Assembly: GCA_030549175.1 (NCBI GenBank)
Contig: JAUKUA010000002.1
Coordinates: 4,402,001 to 4,466,000, forward strand
Direction: 5' to 3'
Origin: Lasiosphaeris hirsuta
Taxonomy: Eukaryota; Ascomycota; Sordariomycetes; Sordariales; Lasiosphaeriaceae
Length of the DNA stretch: 64,000 nt
Made by a program: the position numbers and the translations under genes. Shown one piece after another: positions 47,523-59,997 of the stretch; position 1 is the first letter of the stretch; each line of letters starts with the position of its first letter. The notes under the pieces are model-generated. The model saw only the letters and a program-made list of their open reading frames with translations. It did not search any database and was not told the DNA's origin.

Positions 47523-48845
47523 ATGGCGGAGCATCCAATCGAGGTCGATGTCGGCGAGGGCGAGACCGACTCCGTGATTGAGGACCGACTGTGAGTTTTT
47601 CGCGCTCGCTGCGCGCATTTGCACCGGGCGCACATGCCGATGCTGACCCGTCACAGGACCGCATACACGGCGTCGCTGTCGTCCAGCGTCCTCGACTATC
47701 CCATCGAGCACGGCCGCCGATACCATGCCTTCCGCCCGGGCGGTAAGTGCGCAGTAATCCATGCCAGGGCACTGCCGGGCCTCGCACTGACGCGCGCCAG
47801 CTTACGCCATGCCCAATGACGAAAAGGAGATGGACCGCCTCGACCTGACACACCACATGATGGTAAAGGGGATTGGCAACAAGCTGTTCTATGCTCCCAT
47901 CGACAAAGAGGGAGTAAATGTCCAGAGAATCCTCGATATTGGCACTGGGACGGGCATCTGTGAGTTTTTTTTTTTTTTTTTTTTTTCTTTTTTCTTTTTT
48001 CTTCTGCTCCTCTAGCTTTCCCTGCTGACGACGAGGGAACCAACCAAGGGGCCATCGAAATTGGCGACAGATTTCCCGGTGCCGAGGTCCTAGGAAATGA
48101 CCTTAGCGCCATCCAGCCAGAGTGGTATGTGCGCTTGCCAACCCGGACCAGTTGATGAAACGTCTTAACAAAGTCTGTCAACTATGTAGGGTTCCTCCGA
48201 ATGTCAAGTTCGAAGTTGATGATGTCGAGAGCGAATGGACTCACGTCGCACCGTTCGACTACATCTTTTGTCGCTACATGTTTGCCTGCATACTCGACTG
48301 GCCGAAGCTGGTGAAGAATGTGTACGACAACTTGAACCCCGGCGGTTGGGCCGAGTTCCAAGACTTTGACTTGCTCTACTATTCAGAAGATGGCTCCCTA
48401 ACTGACGACCATCATACGCTGAAGTGGTTGAAGGCATTGCTACCTTTGGCCGACAAGATCGGACGCGAGCCATGTCCCGGCCCAAAGCAGGAGAAGTGGG
48501 TTCGAGATGCTGGCTTCCAGAACGTGTCGGTAAAGAAGTTCAGGTTCCCGCTGGGTCCATGGCCCAAAGATCCCCTCCTCAAGGAGGTTGGCATGTGCAA
48601 CCTTGCTCAGGTCTTGGAGGGACTAGAAGCATTTTCATTGCGCCTCTTCTGCGACGTTGGTGGTTGGGACGAGAAGGAGGTCACGCTGCTTCTGTCCAAG
48701 GTGCGCAAGGAGGTGAAGAATCCCAAGATTCACATGCAATTTGACTTGTAAGTCTCACCCCCGCCCAGCAAAGCACCCAGTTCTCATGGGAAACACTGAC
48801 TGATTATTGAGCAGTTATGTGACTCTTGGCCAGAAGCCAGAATGA
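47523..48845 (+). CDS. LaeA-like SAM-dependent methyltransferase
   Basis: Six exons (47523-47590, 47657-47742, 47801-47959, 48049-48124, 48190-48747, 48815-48845) give 325 residues, all in phase. The sequence before the core, TAYTASLSSSVLDYPIEHGR, is typical of this group. Motif I is ILDIGTGTGIWAIEIGD (95-111), split by the third intron. NDLSAIQPEWVPPNVKFEVDD, FDYIFCRYM and the C-terminal PGGWAEFQDFD follow. By family it is a Class I methyltransferase related to regulators of secondary metabolism and development. Many paralogues exist per genome, and its substrate is unknown. The third intron carries a 22-T run and a second, frame-compatible acceptor at 48015. Confidence 0.85.
47965..47986. 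repeat. Poly-T tract inside an intron
   Basis: T22 directly after the 5' splice site of the third intron of the methyltransferase gene. Confidence 0.9.
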
Positions 48846-49754
48846 TGTTCTGAAACGAGATTAACTGCTTTCAAGAATATGCTGATACAGCGATTTCACC
48901 ACCCTAAACTCTCAACACCACGAATTTCCCTTTCCTTCTTTGGAACTGAGCAATCGCCGCCTTAGCCTGAGCTAGACTGAGCCAGACTGAGCGAGGGGTG
49001 TCACACGGCCAGGGTTAGGATTGTGAAGGACAGCCCCTCGGCCATAGTTGCCACGGTCTCAAATGGCGGTGGAGTTGCGAGGACCCAGCCTTGGGACCTC
49101 ACCACCACCACCACCACCACCACCACCACCACCTAATCGCGCTTTCCTTCACTCCAACAAGAGGAGAGAAAACAATCTGCAATTTTGACGTATCAATAAA
49201 CCAGTCTGGTTGTATGGAACGAATCTGGGCACTCACAATTGCTAGTGTCCTTCGCGGGCCTGAGCTTGGGCGAGTTGCGGCTGATTTAGCCTGAGCTCAC
49301 CCTGATTTTTCCCCCTGAGCTCGGGTGATCCTAACGCGTGGCCACTGCACAGTCCTAGAGGCCCATTATCTGTCCCCGGTTAAAGTTGCCTTTTGAGGAA
49401 GCGCGTAATCTGCAGTAATCGCTCCCAGGCAACAAGTACAATTACACATTAACACGAATACCGTAAGGATTATCGAACGGTGGCTGGCGATTCTGTGGGT
49501 ATGGGTGGTTTTGTGGTATTTATGTTTTTGCACCAATTTAATATATTAGCTGCCTAGAATCTAGCGGGCTAAGAAATATATCAAGCTTTTGCAGCATTAA
49601 TTACTCTGACAGTAACTTCTCGGTAGAGCCTAGGTTTTATAGGTATGCAAAAAATAAGCCAGCGTCCTGTGGGCCATCGAGGCTCATCTTTAGTTTGTTC
49701 TGAAAAAACAAGAGCTCAAAAACAAGAGCTCAAAAACAATACGCCGGTCCCACC
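48846..49754. other. Intergenic region with trinucleotide repeat
   Basis: Holds a (CAC)n microsatellite at 49100-49133 and AT-rich sequence around 49440-49700. No gene is seen. Confidence 0.5.
49100..49133. repeat. (CAC)n microsatellite
   Basis: About eleven CAC units. It creates a spurious poly-His frame. Confidence 0.9.
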
Positions 49755-52244
49755 TTAACCGTGGAAAGGTGCTGCAATCACCCTTACGGCATGTCCTTTG
49801 CTCTGAATGGAAAGGCGAGCTTCGTCGGTGGTTGACGGTCGAGGGCGAGGTCGTAATTGACTCGGAACCGTTTCTGTCCCAGGAAGAACGAGATTACTCC
49901 AATTGCCAACAAGCCCCGCAACAGCAGAAGGGCGCTCCTGATCCCGGCTTCGCTGAATACATCCTTCACCAATGCCATGTCTTCCTCGGCAACATCTTCG
50001 TTGAGAATGTAGTTGAGCGCCGCCCGGCGCGTTTTGGATGTCTGACGCGGGACGCACAAGCCGTTCCCCGTTTGCTAGAGCGGCGGCAGCGATTGGGATA
50101 ATGACAGATGACTTCCCCTCGCCCATGTCCCTCGCCCATGTTCAACTGGCATCACGGCATTCTCCTTGTTGGGGGGATCTCTCATCACAGCCGCGATTTG
50201 ATGCTGGATGGGCGCCGGAACTCCATGACGTCCGTTGTGAGATTCAGCCAGTGCGAGTATTCCAGAAGAAAGGAGTTGGAAATGTCCTCGCCGAAACACT
50301 CGGATAGAATATATTCTCAAACGTCCTAGCTCAAAGAGCCGCATCTCTCTCTCCTTTGCCGCCAGCGGTCTGGTATTCGTCTGGGAGTCACATGCAGACT
50401 GAATCATGAGTTTACCCGAAATGATGGCGAAATGAACAACCCATCCCATGTGGTCGTGGCGAGCAGAAAACTGCATTCCTTCTCTTGTCGTAGGCATGAC
50501 ATCCAGGGCCTGTATACCAAAACAGACGACAGAATGTCGGATGGGCTCGGTAATTTGAGTTTAGAAAGAGAGCAGCCACTGACAAAAAGGTCGCCAGTCG
50601 ATTTCAAGACCCGTTATCGGGTCGTGATAGGTATAAGACGCGGCATGATCAACGGATACATGGTCCTATCTGGCATCGCTGATATTCTCCACGGCGTAGT
50701 GTGATACCGCCATTAGCTTGATGGTAGATGCGGGGATGTTCCCCGCTCGATTGGCAAACCGCTCGAGACCAGAGATCCCAGCAGCGTAATATAAAAACCA
50801 TTAGTACTCATTCCCTCAGGTTTCTCGGAAAACTTCACCGAGGAGCTTCATTGTGACGCTGCGCCAGACTTCCACGACTGTTGGAAGGCTTATCTCGAAC
50901 ACAGTCGCTTTAGCCTCATTCTCGTTCTTAGGTAGAGGCTATCCGAAAACTCGAATATTCAGTGACGCCATTTGCGATTCCAAGCCGCACTCTTCGCAAT
51001 CCGAGTCGCCATGCCACCATTCTCCGGTGGGGCGATTCCACTTTTCCCCATGTTCAATCATGTCATGACGCTGGCTGAGCGAGTGATACTTGTCTTGCAT
51101 CCTCTCGAATTCTCTCAACTTTTTTTTTTTCCTTGTCTCGTTCTGCTGATTCCTCTATCGCTTCGAGTAGAGCTTGATGCCCAGGTGAGTTGTTGAAGTA
51201 GCAAATAGCGAATGAATCAATGCTACCGAACCCGCAAAAGGCTGAAGGGTAGCGAGTTCCTTTACTCTGGTCTTTGCGAGAACACAGGTATTGATCCACA
51301 TCTTGGAGCCTGCTCATCTGCTTCGGGGTACCCAATAGGAGCGGGTGCAGAAGGCCAACCCGGAAGCCGGGGTCGTATTCAAGAAGGAGTGGAATTGGCG
51401 TGGCCGGCGATTTTTTATCCATCGCAACCCACAATTCCATGATGACCAAGTACATGATGGAGAGGGCTTCGGGATTTCCCTGTCCACTCGTTCGGCACTT
51501 GGGTAGTAGTCGGCGATCAATTTCTGTAGCCTCTCTGAAAAGCCTGAAGGCCTCGATGCGATTGGAAGAGAGGCCTTGTGAATCCGTAGTAGCTGCCAAC
51601 TTGGCTAACCCGGCAAACAGCTCTCAATCCATGGCTCAAAATCCAAGAGAACGAAGCGTTCCACGTTTCCGGTTTTGGTCATAGCCGCGTCGAGATTCGA
51701 CCGTTTTGAGGTCGAGAACCGATCAAAGATCGTGGTATTGCCCTCTTTGGCGGCATCTGGATGGGGAGGTGATCGAGACTTGATCCAAGAGATATAATAC
51801 AAGGTAAGGACGGGCTTGTCCCAGGACTGGTGCGCTGAGGAAACCTTGACGGTCAAGCACCAAGCGCAAGGCAACACGCAAGAGAAGCCAAGTAGGTAAT
51901 TGGTGGAATGGGAGCAGACTTTGGCCCCAATTGACCTGCTCTCGACTGCGCTTGGAAATGGCGACCGGCCATGGTATCGCCGTTGATACCGGTGGCCCTG
52001 GAGGATGAGCGGATTGAAGCGCTTCAGCAGCGGAATACGACGCGAGAGGTCGGGGGCTGGCTCGAGGTGAGCGAGGCGGGGTCCGTTCAAGGCGTCGCAT
52101 CAACGGGCGTGCGTTGCAACAGAGGCTATGAGGCTCAAACGCTTCAAAGCGAACGTTACCCCGCCGAACCGTGACAAGCAATCTGGCGTTCTCTGCTGGG
52201 AAATGAAACAATGTGGAATCTAAAGGATGTGATCTTATCAGCAA
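49755..52244 (-). pseudogene. DUF3638/DUF3645 giant-protein relic
   Basis: Pieces of the large DUF3638/DUF3645 protein (normally about 3000 residues) appear in the right order on the minus strand, in shifting frames. First come FEAFEPHSL and WLLLRVALRLVLDR (about 52244-51800). Then come YLVIMELWVAMDK and GHQALLEAIEESAERD (51599-51063), and FSARHDHMGWVVHFAI and RPLAAKEREMRLFELG (about 50480-50330). MGEGKSSVIIPIAAAALANG (about 50120) and RGLLAIGVISFFLGQKRFRV (about 49960-49800) end the series. Stops, frameshifts and internal deletions separate them, and both ends of the gene are missing. The intact protein has an ATPase-like P-loop (GEGKSS), still visible here. It is a dead copy; an intact copy may exist elsewhere in the genome. 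Confidence 0.75.
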
Positions 52245-52258
52245 AGAATGTTATGATA

Positions 52259-52261
<3 letters not shown>

Positions 52262-52295
<34 letters not shown>
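52262..52295. repeat. (GA)n microsatellite
   Basis: Seventeen GA dinucleotides just upstream of the DUF3638 relic. Confidence 0.9.
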
Positions 52296-52296
<1 letters not shown>

Positions 52297-52919
52297 ATAT
52301 GAGGTGCTTACCGCCCTTGTTCAATCAAGCCTGAGATGGCATCTCGCTTGTTTCTTTCCTTGTTGGGGCCCGTCGCCGACTCAGACTTTATCAACACAAC
52401 GGTTGCGATGTTGATGGGACGGTCCTTGTGAGTTTGGAAGAAGTAATTTTATCATGAGGTGTGAAGGAAGGAACACGGTGGGATGAAATTTGAACAGCTG
52501 AGAAGTATGGCTGTAAGGTCTGTTACACAATTCAACCCTGGAACGCTTGTTAGCGCGAGACTTGGGCAAGGATAGATTGGCCAGGGTTGGTATGGCTCTC
52601 GCGATGGATGGGAAATCTGCTTGCAAAAATATATTTCCGTTTGCATTTTGCGATTCGCTTTGAGTTGATTCAACTGGCTCAATCCTCGACCGACCGACAA
52701 ACAACTCGCACAACCCTGCCCTTAGGTATCACGCTAACGAACGAACCGGGGCTGTATTGTATGTAAGATACTCGAACGAGCTATCATCAGACCGGCAGGC
52801 CGTCGACGTCGTGACAGCAGGGGGTATCCAAGAAGCCAAGCCATCCACCCAAAAGAGAAAACCCCTTAGCACGGGTATATGTAACAAATGAATGTACGAG
52901 TACAGACGCAACACGAATC
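52296..52919. other. Intergenic region
   Basis: Lies between the relic and the GPCR stop codon. No supported gene. Confidence 0.4.
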
Positions 52920-54565
52920 TCAAACGGGCGATATCCTCTCAGCCCGCTCCGCCCTCGCGCCCGTCAAATCCTCCATACTCGTCGTCTCCTCATCCTTGCT
53001 CCACTTCTTTCCCAAGCCACCGCCCACTTGCCTCGCCGCGTCTCTGTGGAGTTTCGCCCTCGCCGCATGCATCGTGATCTCGGCAATTGCCGTCCGCCTC
53101 CTTGGCGCTCCCGCCCCCATGCAACCGCTCCCCGAGCAAATGTCCATCACCCCAGCCGACACGGTCCCCCAAAATGACTTGCACGCCGCCCACGACGTCA
53201 CAATGTAGATGATGGCGTTCCAGAACCCTTGGAGGGGAAGCACGAATGCCGAGGCAAAAAACAGCGGCTTGCTCACGTCGCCGTGGTTGATCATGCTGTA
53301 CACACGATTCCCCGACGATGGGATCCACGTGATGAGGAGGGCGCTGAAGAAGAGGATGGCGCACTTGGTGTAGGACCACGTCGCGTTGTGGGCTTCCATG
53401 GTGCGCTGGAATCGACGGCGAGCTTGGAGGATGTTCGCCGCCGAGGGTGCGCTTTGGGAACTGGGGTTGACGCGGATGCGAGGGTTGTTCGAGCTGGGAA
53501 AGCTGGATATGTTTGGATTGGGGGAGCTGGAATCGTTGGCCATCGTGTTGCTGCTCTGGATCGAGGCCGCTGTCGTTTCGCCGTCCATGTCCATGTCGTC
53601 CATGCCGTCGAGGGAATCGCGCTCGTTAGCTTTAGCGTCGGCTGAGATGGTGACCGAGTATGAAACGTTAGGGTCCTCGATCGGGGCCGGGTGCTCAGGA
53701 ATAGCCGAGGAAGAGGGGACCGTCTTTTGGGCGAGCTCTGTCGTATGGATAACCTCGGTGGTCTTGATCACGGGAGCGAACAAATCGACAGTGGCGAATA
53801 CTTCGTTGCCGTTGCCGCCGTTGCCGCCTGTGCCTGTACCCGAACCGCTGAAGTTCAACATCTTTCTTCGCTTTTTGAAGATCTCACGGCCAGCACGGAT
53901 GTAAATGGCCATGGTAATAATGATGGCAACCCTGCCAAGCTGTGGTTAGGAAATGCCGGCAAAAATAGCTCAGGGTTCGAGTCTTACCAAACGGGGCCAT
54001 AGAAGGTTGCAATACGATACACCTCCCACTCAGGCTTGAGCCAACACCACAATACGGCGTTCCCATACGGCCTACCCGACTGGTTCCTGACGAAGAGAAA
54101 GGTGAAGCCCGGAACAAAAGGAATCCCATAGCAGCAGAGTATGTATAAGATCTCCATCCTCCTTAATGCTCTGGCATCATACTTGTGGTAGAACGTCAGG
54201 TAGACATTGATAGCCATAGCCAGCGCCCAGTACGCATCACCTTGCATGAACCTAGACATTGTAAGCAACGCCCTAGCGATCGAGGTCAACGGAGGAGAGC
54301 CATACACCTGGATCAAAAAACTCTGGAGCTGGCACCCGAAGCTGTCGACATTGCCCGTGTACGCTCGCGTCATTAGTGTGGCGACATTTGTAAACATGTT
54401 GCCGAACGTTGCCAGGAAAACCATGCGGTTAATAGCCCGTTGCCGGAAGGCAGAAGAGCAAGAAAATGTGACGAGCACGAAGACGCATCCTATCAAGGAG
54501 AAGCCAGAGCATGTCCTCTCAATGATGGTGATGGCCTCGGCCTCTGCGTCTGATATCCCACGCAT
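52920..54565 (-). CDS. cAMP-receptor-like seven-helix GPCR
   Basis: Three exons (54565-54306, 54251-53988, 53931-52920) give 511 residues. Exon 1 starts at the ATG of MRGISDAEAEAITIIERTC, and helix 1 is FSLIGCVFVLVTFS. Family marks are FLATFGNMFTNVATLM, GCQLQSFLIQVFMQGDAYWA (made only if the 54-nt intron is removed) and GYGIPF-like helix 4. YRIATFYGPVW|VAIIITMAIYIRAG crosses the second intron. A long disordered third loop follows, then ILFFSALLITWIPSSGNRVY and the last helix FWNAIIYIVTSWAACKSFWG. It matches the fungal Dicty-CAR/cAMP-receptor-like class. The ligand is unknown. An upstream start in the GTG-led extension is possible. Confidence 0.82.
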
Positions 54566-56130
54566 TGTTGGCTGTTGTCCAGGCTGGAGCACCGTGGAAG
54601 GGGGGTCCGATGATCAGAAGCCAGACGCTGTCGGTCAAGCTTAGGTGATGGGGTGCTGCATAGGTAATAGATATGTCGGTGGACGTCCTCCGAGAAAGCA
54701 ACCCGTGAGGCGTAAACCGCGAAGTGGGAGAGTGCTAGGGATACAAATAGAGTTGGCAAAAAGCAAACAACTGTAGCTACGCGAAGAGCTGGGACCGGGT
54801 TTCTCAACGGACGATCATGGGCATACATGGATATGGACCCGCTGGCGTGTCATGGATTGCCATGGATTATATTAACTGATGTAGGGTGACCTAGCTCGGT
54901 GCACAGTAAAGTGGTAGCCAGGGAGGAGGGGGGGGGGGACCGGGAACCAGGAACCAGTCCTCTCCTCCGCCTTTTGGGCGGAGCCTTTTCGATTGGCCAT
55001 CTCCAGCTGGGCCCAATCTCTGTGTTTCCAATGCCTGCAGGGTGGTCCCGCAAATGTTTTGGCATTTTGGAGACGCCCGCCTATTGCCGTCAAAGCTTTC
55101 GGTGCATATTGGCCAGTCGGAGAGTGCAGTGAGCTGCTTCCACGCTACCATTGATCGAGGTGGTGCCAGAGGCGGTGCTGGTTGCCAGCTGCTGCAGAGT
55201 AATCCGAAGAGCACGGCACTTGGTGACACCAGCAAGCCACCCTGGTCTTTCTTCTCGGGCGGGAGGCGCCACTCGACGTGGACGATTCCCTGATCCGCCG
55301 ACAGCGCCCAACGACTGGCTCGTTGATACCAGTTGTCACTGCGAGCCAAATACTGGCCAGGGTCCGTGCAGACGCCCACTCGCCGTCTCCCCCTCGATCC
55401 CGCTCGGCTGACCGCCGAGAAGAAAGGGTTTCGGGAGGTGGGCGAGCCTCGAGAGCGCAGCGGCGCAAGCGAGCAAGCAGATAGCCCAGAGTCGACGGGC
55501 ACCACGCGGGCCTGTCAGGGAAGTGGTGGCAGCGGAGGGCAGCCGTGCGCCGACATCAGGCAGTAGTGTCTGTCAAAGCTCTCTCTTGGCCTGGCGGGTG
55601 GGACTTGGGAGTGGTTGGTGGTTCGTCAAGGAAGGTGAGCTGCGTATTCGCAGTCCCATGCCTTAGCGTAGAACAAAATCGCCCTTCCTAGTGTTCTGGC
55701 GTTCTGATGATGCCGCGGGCTACTCAATGTCAAGGCAAGGGTGCGCCACATGGACATTGTTTGGCGCATATAATTATGCTGTCATGCACCGGGGGCTCTT
55801 CAGATAATGATCCACCTCTGATCGAGGGTTGCGCGATAATTGGAGATGCTCGCCCATTGTGCGGGGGTGGGGCCTAGATGAAGGTCTCGAGGGGTCTTTG
55901 GACAGCTTGGCTCGACTTGGCTGCAGCGCCCACAATTGGCCATGCCTTTTCCGGACCGCGAGCTGCACCCTGGATCCTATTTCAGCCTGCGCTCACTAAG
56001 CCTGGGAGAGGGAAAATCAGAAGAAAAAGCCACATTTGTATAGACAAGAGTACCGCTGAGTGCACCAACTAAGCAAAAGCCAGTTTGTGCTGTCTGCTGT
56101 CGTCACGAGTGGCGCGGGGAGCAGAAGAAC

Positions 56131-56133
<3 letters not shown>
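54566..56133. other. Gene-poor region, GPCR upstream side
   Basis: A G-run near 54930 and GC-rich frames are seen. Open frames such as minus strand 54891-55505 lack any domain or conserved pattern. Confidence 0.45.

Positions 56134-56168
<35 letters not shown>
56134..56168. repeat. Poly-T tract (35 T)
   Basis: The longest homopolymer of the window, in a gene-poor region. In the minus sense it is a poly-A run, which could mark the 3' tail of a retrotransposed copy, but no coding relic is seen next to it. Confidence 0.9.
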
Positions 56169-56169
<1 letters not shown>

Positions 56170-59100
56170 TTGGCGCCGAGAGCGCGGGCAGAGCGAACAG
56201 GGCAGAAGTGGCTAGCTGAGCTAGCCCGGTCAGTGCGGTGAGCAAGGGCAACTGCAAAAATGGGCTGTGAGGAGGGTTTCTCGAGATCAGCTGTGAGGAC
56301 TGCATGATTTGTGATGCCGTTCTGGTATCGAGGTGCCGTTCTGCGATCTGACTACCACCCATATCGCCCCCGTGTAGGGAGAAAATAGTCGTATACGATA
56401 GAGGGTGGCCCCGGCAGTGCAGCTCATGAAACTCCAAACCCGGAATTCAGCTCGCAAATCAGCACACAGGTCGGCCACTCGCACGGCGGGAGGACTCCTC
56501 CACCGTCGTATCTCACCTGTGCGCTAGTCTATCGTGAGGGGGGAGCACGGACGGGAATCCTGTTGAGGCCGGCGTCGCCAGTCCCAAGTACCAGACGCAC
56601 TTCCTATCGTGTATCGTGGTATGTGATATGCCGCGAATGTAGAAAGAATCGACGGTGGGCTACGCAATAGCAGGGGGGGGTCAGAATCAGGGTCGCGGAT
56701 CGTGGGTCGTTGCCGGTTTGCCATGTGGTGGTGGTGCCGGTGTCTCAAGCCTCAGGAATACGGGTACGACACAGCGAAATGCCCCTTGTTGGGCGAGGAC
56801 TAGTTGGACTGCCCGGCTTCACCGTTGACGTCGCGTCCCGCTGGGTGCTCTTTCCAGCCTAGCCCCTTTCTGTCTAGGCCCTCGAAGATCGCGTCAATGC
56901 GGGGCCAGCCGCTGCAAGTGACAACAAAGTGCCAAGTGCAGGTGGCCGCGCGTGGCATTATTTGCGAGAGGGCAGGAGCAGCACCTCCAGTTCGTTTCCT
57001 CCTGAAGGAGGCCCCATGGTCTCACGGTCCATGTCGATAAGTCGATAGCTGCCGGGCTGCCGATTCTGACTGGTTTTAATCCAGCGTCGTCTCCACTCCC
57101 ATGCTTCCTCTCGGCGCGTCATCAGAGACCTGTTTTGGATGGCGCGACGACCCAAGCGTTGCACTGGAGCACATCTCATTCATCAAAAGAGGCCAAAATG
57201 ACCACGTTGGACAGCTGTGGCTGGCTCTTGTGTGCTGCTCTCTGCGAGAATCATGCGTCCAAGGACGGCCATCCATGGACTGCCCATCGGAGAGATAAGA
57301 GCAGAGGCCCAGAGGCTCCCACAATGGCAAAGCTGACACGCTGCAATTGGAAGGTACCGGATTCTGCGCCTCTGCCAAACAGTTTGGATCGTCGGTTTGT
57401 CTTATATTGCCCATACTATCAAGGTGTGTGGTGCTGCGATCATCTCTCAATCTCAGCCGCCAAATAAACAATGCCCTTTGGCGGCCCCTTGACGGCGCAT
57501 CGGCTTCATTCCGCAGCGGGCGTTGGCAGCTCGGGTTTCAGGACAGACCCCAGTTCTCTTCTCCAACGGGCATCCTGGCTCTCCATGTTCATCCCCTCAC
57601 CGACCCCGCATGGGTCTAACCAACACCAAACGACCAAAAGACAATGACCAAGCTCGACTTTCCACAGGGTTCTAGACCTGCTGCTCTGTACACTGCGAAA
57701 GTAGGCTCGACTCGGCCCTGTTCTCACCGCAACGCTAATCGTCTGGGCATTGCCTCTCCACGACTTGGCAAAGTGCCGGGCTCTTGGTTCAGCGCTGCAC
57801 TCATGAAAATCTCTGCGAAAGGGTACCCCAGCGCCGTTACGCCTTTTCCCAAGCAAACCAATTCTGCGAGAAGGCTGCGAGGTGATTGATATCTGTGATA
57901 TCTCTTGCCCAGCCTCTTCGGCCTTGGCCTAGCCTTGGGAAAAGCGATCACAGCTTTCAATTTGGACCCATTTTGTCGCCAGCCAAGCTTGCACGGACGG
58001 CGCCGAGGCGTTTGGATGCGGTCAAACCCTGTCTTGACGCACGTGGCCACACTGGCAAGGCCTGCTAGTAAGGAACACAGCAGGTTAAGAACTTATTCTG
58101 CTCTGCACTGGGAAGGGTGAAGAGTTGGCGATGGGTGATGAAGCTAGCTTGGGCAGCACGACGAGGACGGCCCGTGCGAAAAGCTAACAGCCCCTGAACA
58201 ATCCGGTCTGCGGGTGGTTTGCCGTGGTCTTGCCAAGGTCAGTACCTAAATCTTTGCGCTCGGGCCGCGAGGGTGCATCCCATCGGCTGCACGCCCATAT
58301 CAGTGTCACCAATACCATTCATTGATTGTGTGGTTGGCAAGTTGCCGGCTCCTCTTTCATTTCCCAATTCGGGTCGCCCTCCGAGTATCGTAGGCTTGCG
58401 GTTATGCGACATATCGACATCGACAGGTCAACTTGCCACTCTAGCCTCAGACCAGCTCAAGTGTTGCACGCACCGCGTGGCCCGACAGAGCTCCCCAGAT
58501 CCCCAAGGCGGGAATACCAGCGCCGACACGGCAGAGACTCGCCAATGCAAAGCCGTAGCCGACCACCCGTTCCTGCATTCCCAGTGCCGAGTCGAGTCGG
58601 AGCCGTCCCAGGGGCACACCTCCATTACCCTTTATCGCCCCATCACTAACAGACAACAGCGGAAGCACGCCGACGGCATCGACGGATCAGAGCGTCACGT
58701 TAGGGCCCACAATTAATTCACTGCCACTTCGATGTGAGCCGCCAATCAAGCGAGCGAGAGAAGTAACATGACCAGATCTCCTCTCGTCTGCTGTTGAGGC
58801 CCAAATCCACCAGACTATGGATGTAATTACACGTTGTGGAACCGAGGTAACAGGAGCTTTCAGCTCAGATCTTAGCCTCGTCACGCAACCAAGGCCAAAG
58901 GAGGCCGAAGTTCAGGAAAAGGGGAGTGCCAGAGGCTCTTCAACTTCCAAGAAACAGTTTGTACCCACCCGGCCCGAATCACACCCCACCGGCTCCGGGG
59001 TTATTGTGGAGTGTCCCGGCGGGATGTCGAGGCTATTGCCTGTGGTCATGGAGACGGGCCGGATGCGACGTCTTTAGACTCTGGAGCCTTCCCAGAGCCA

Positions 59101-59997
59101 CGGACTAGGCAACTCCACTGATCCGCCGGCACCCTTCTCGGCTCCTTTATTCTGACTTGACAGCAAAGAATTGACTTTTTGGGTCTACGACTTTCAACTT
59201 GACTTCCCGGCTTAGCCTTCACCAGAGCCTTCACCAGAGAAGCCGGAAAAAGTGGCCACAGCTTAGCCATCCTCCGCACAGACAGCACCGCTTGGGTTGC
59301 AGCCGTTTCAGGGGCTCGCCCCTCAACTTCAACTCGACGCTCAAAATTACCCCGCCTCCTCGTGGAGTTATTTTCAAATGAGAGGGTCTGTAGGCGTGAG
59401 GTAATTATGTACTGGATGTGATGGGAGCTAGTTAATGCTACGAGCTAACAGACAGACAGGCGGAGCTCTCATTTCAAGTTTCTGGTTATGTTCTAGTAGT
59501 AGCATCAGCATCAACGACACAGCCGAAAAGACAAGCACCTCTTTTATGCAATCCACTACCAACTCTCAGCTGTCCTTCACCCATCCTCCGCCTCTGAGGT
59601 ATGCAAAAATACATACAACACCAGGGATTCGCTGGTCGTCACCGACCCAACTACTAGTCTGGCCCTCACTGGCTTATCTATGGGAGAGCGGACGGGATCC
59701 CGAGTTTTCCAATAGGTATGGCCGTATGTGGTTGATGTCGTCCTCGGGCTGGGCCACATGCCCAGGAGATGGGAGGACGTAATTGAGGCTGGAGAGACCT
59801 AGCCCGGTCCGCGGAAAAGAATCATAGCTCGGCCCGGGACTGGTTGTGGTATGGTCTCTGCACGGATGAGTAATCAAGCCCAATATATATGCACACATAC
59901 AAAGTCTCAAGCAGTGCATTTTGAAACATTTTGGAATACTGCGTTCAGATCGCGACACTTTTCCCCAAGCCCGTTAGGTGATGAATCATGCCCTGCC
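56169..59997. other. Gene-poor region
   Basis: Nearly 4 kb with only short frames on both strands. A TATA-like ccaatatata at 59879 is seen. I find no supported gene. Confidence 0.45.

Noticed and set aside
49091..49294. Poly-His frame
   Set aside because: It is produced by the (CAC)n microsatellite.
54891..55505. 204-codon minus-strand frame
   Set aside because: GC-driven frame rich in Pro/Arg/Ser with no start context, domain or splice partner.
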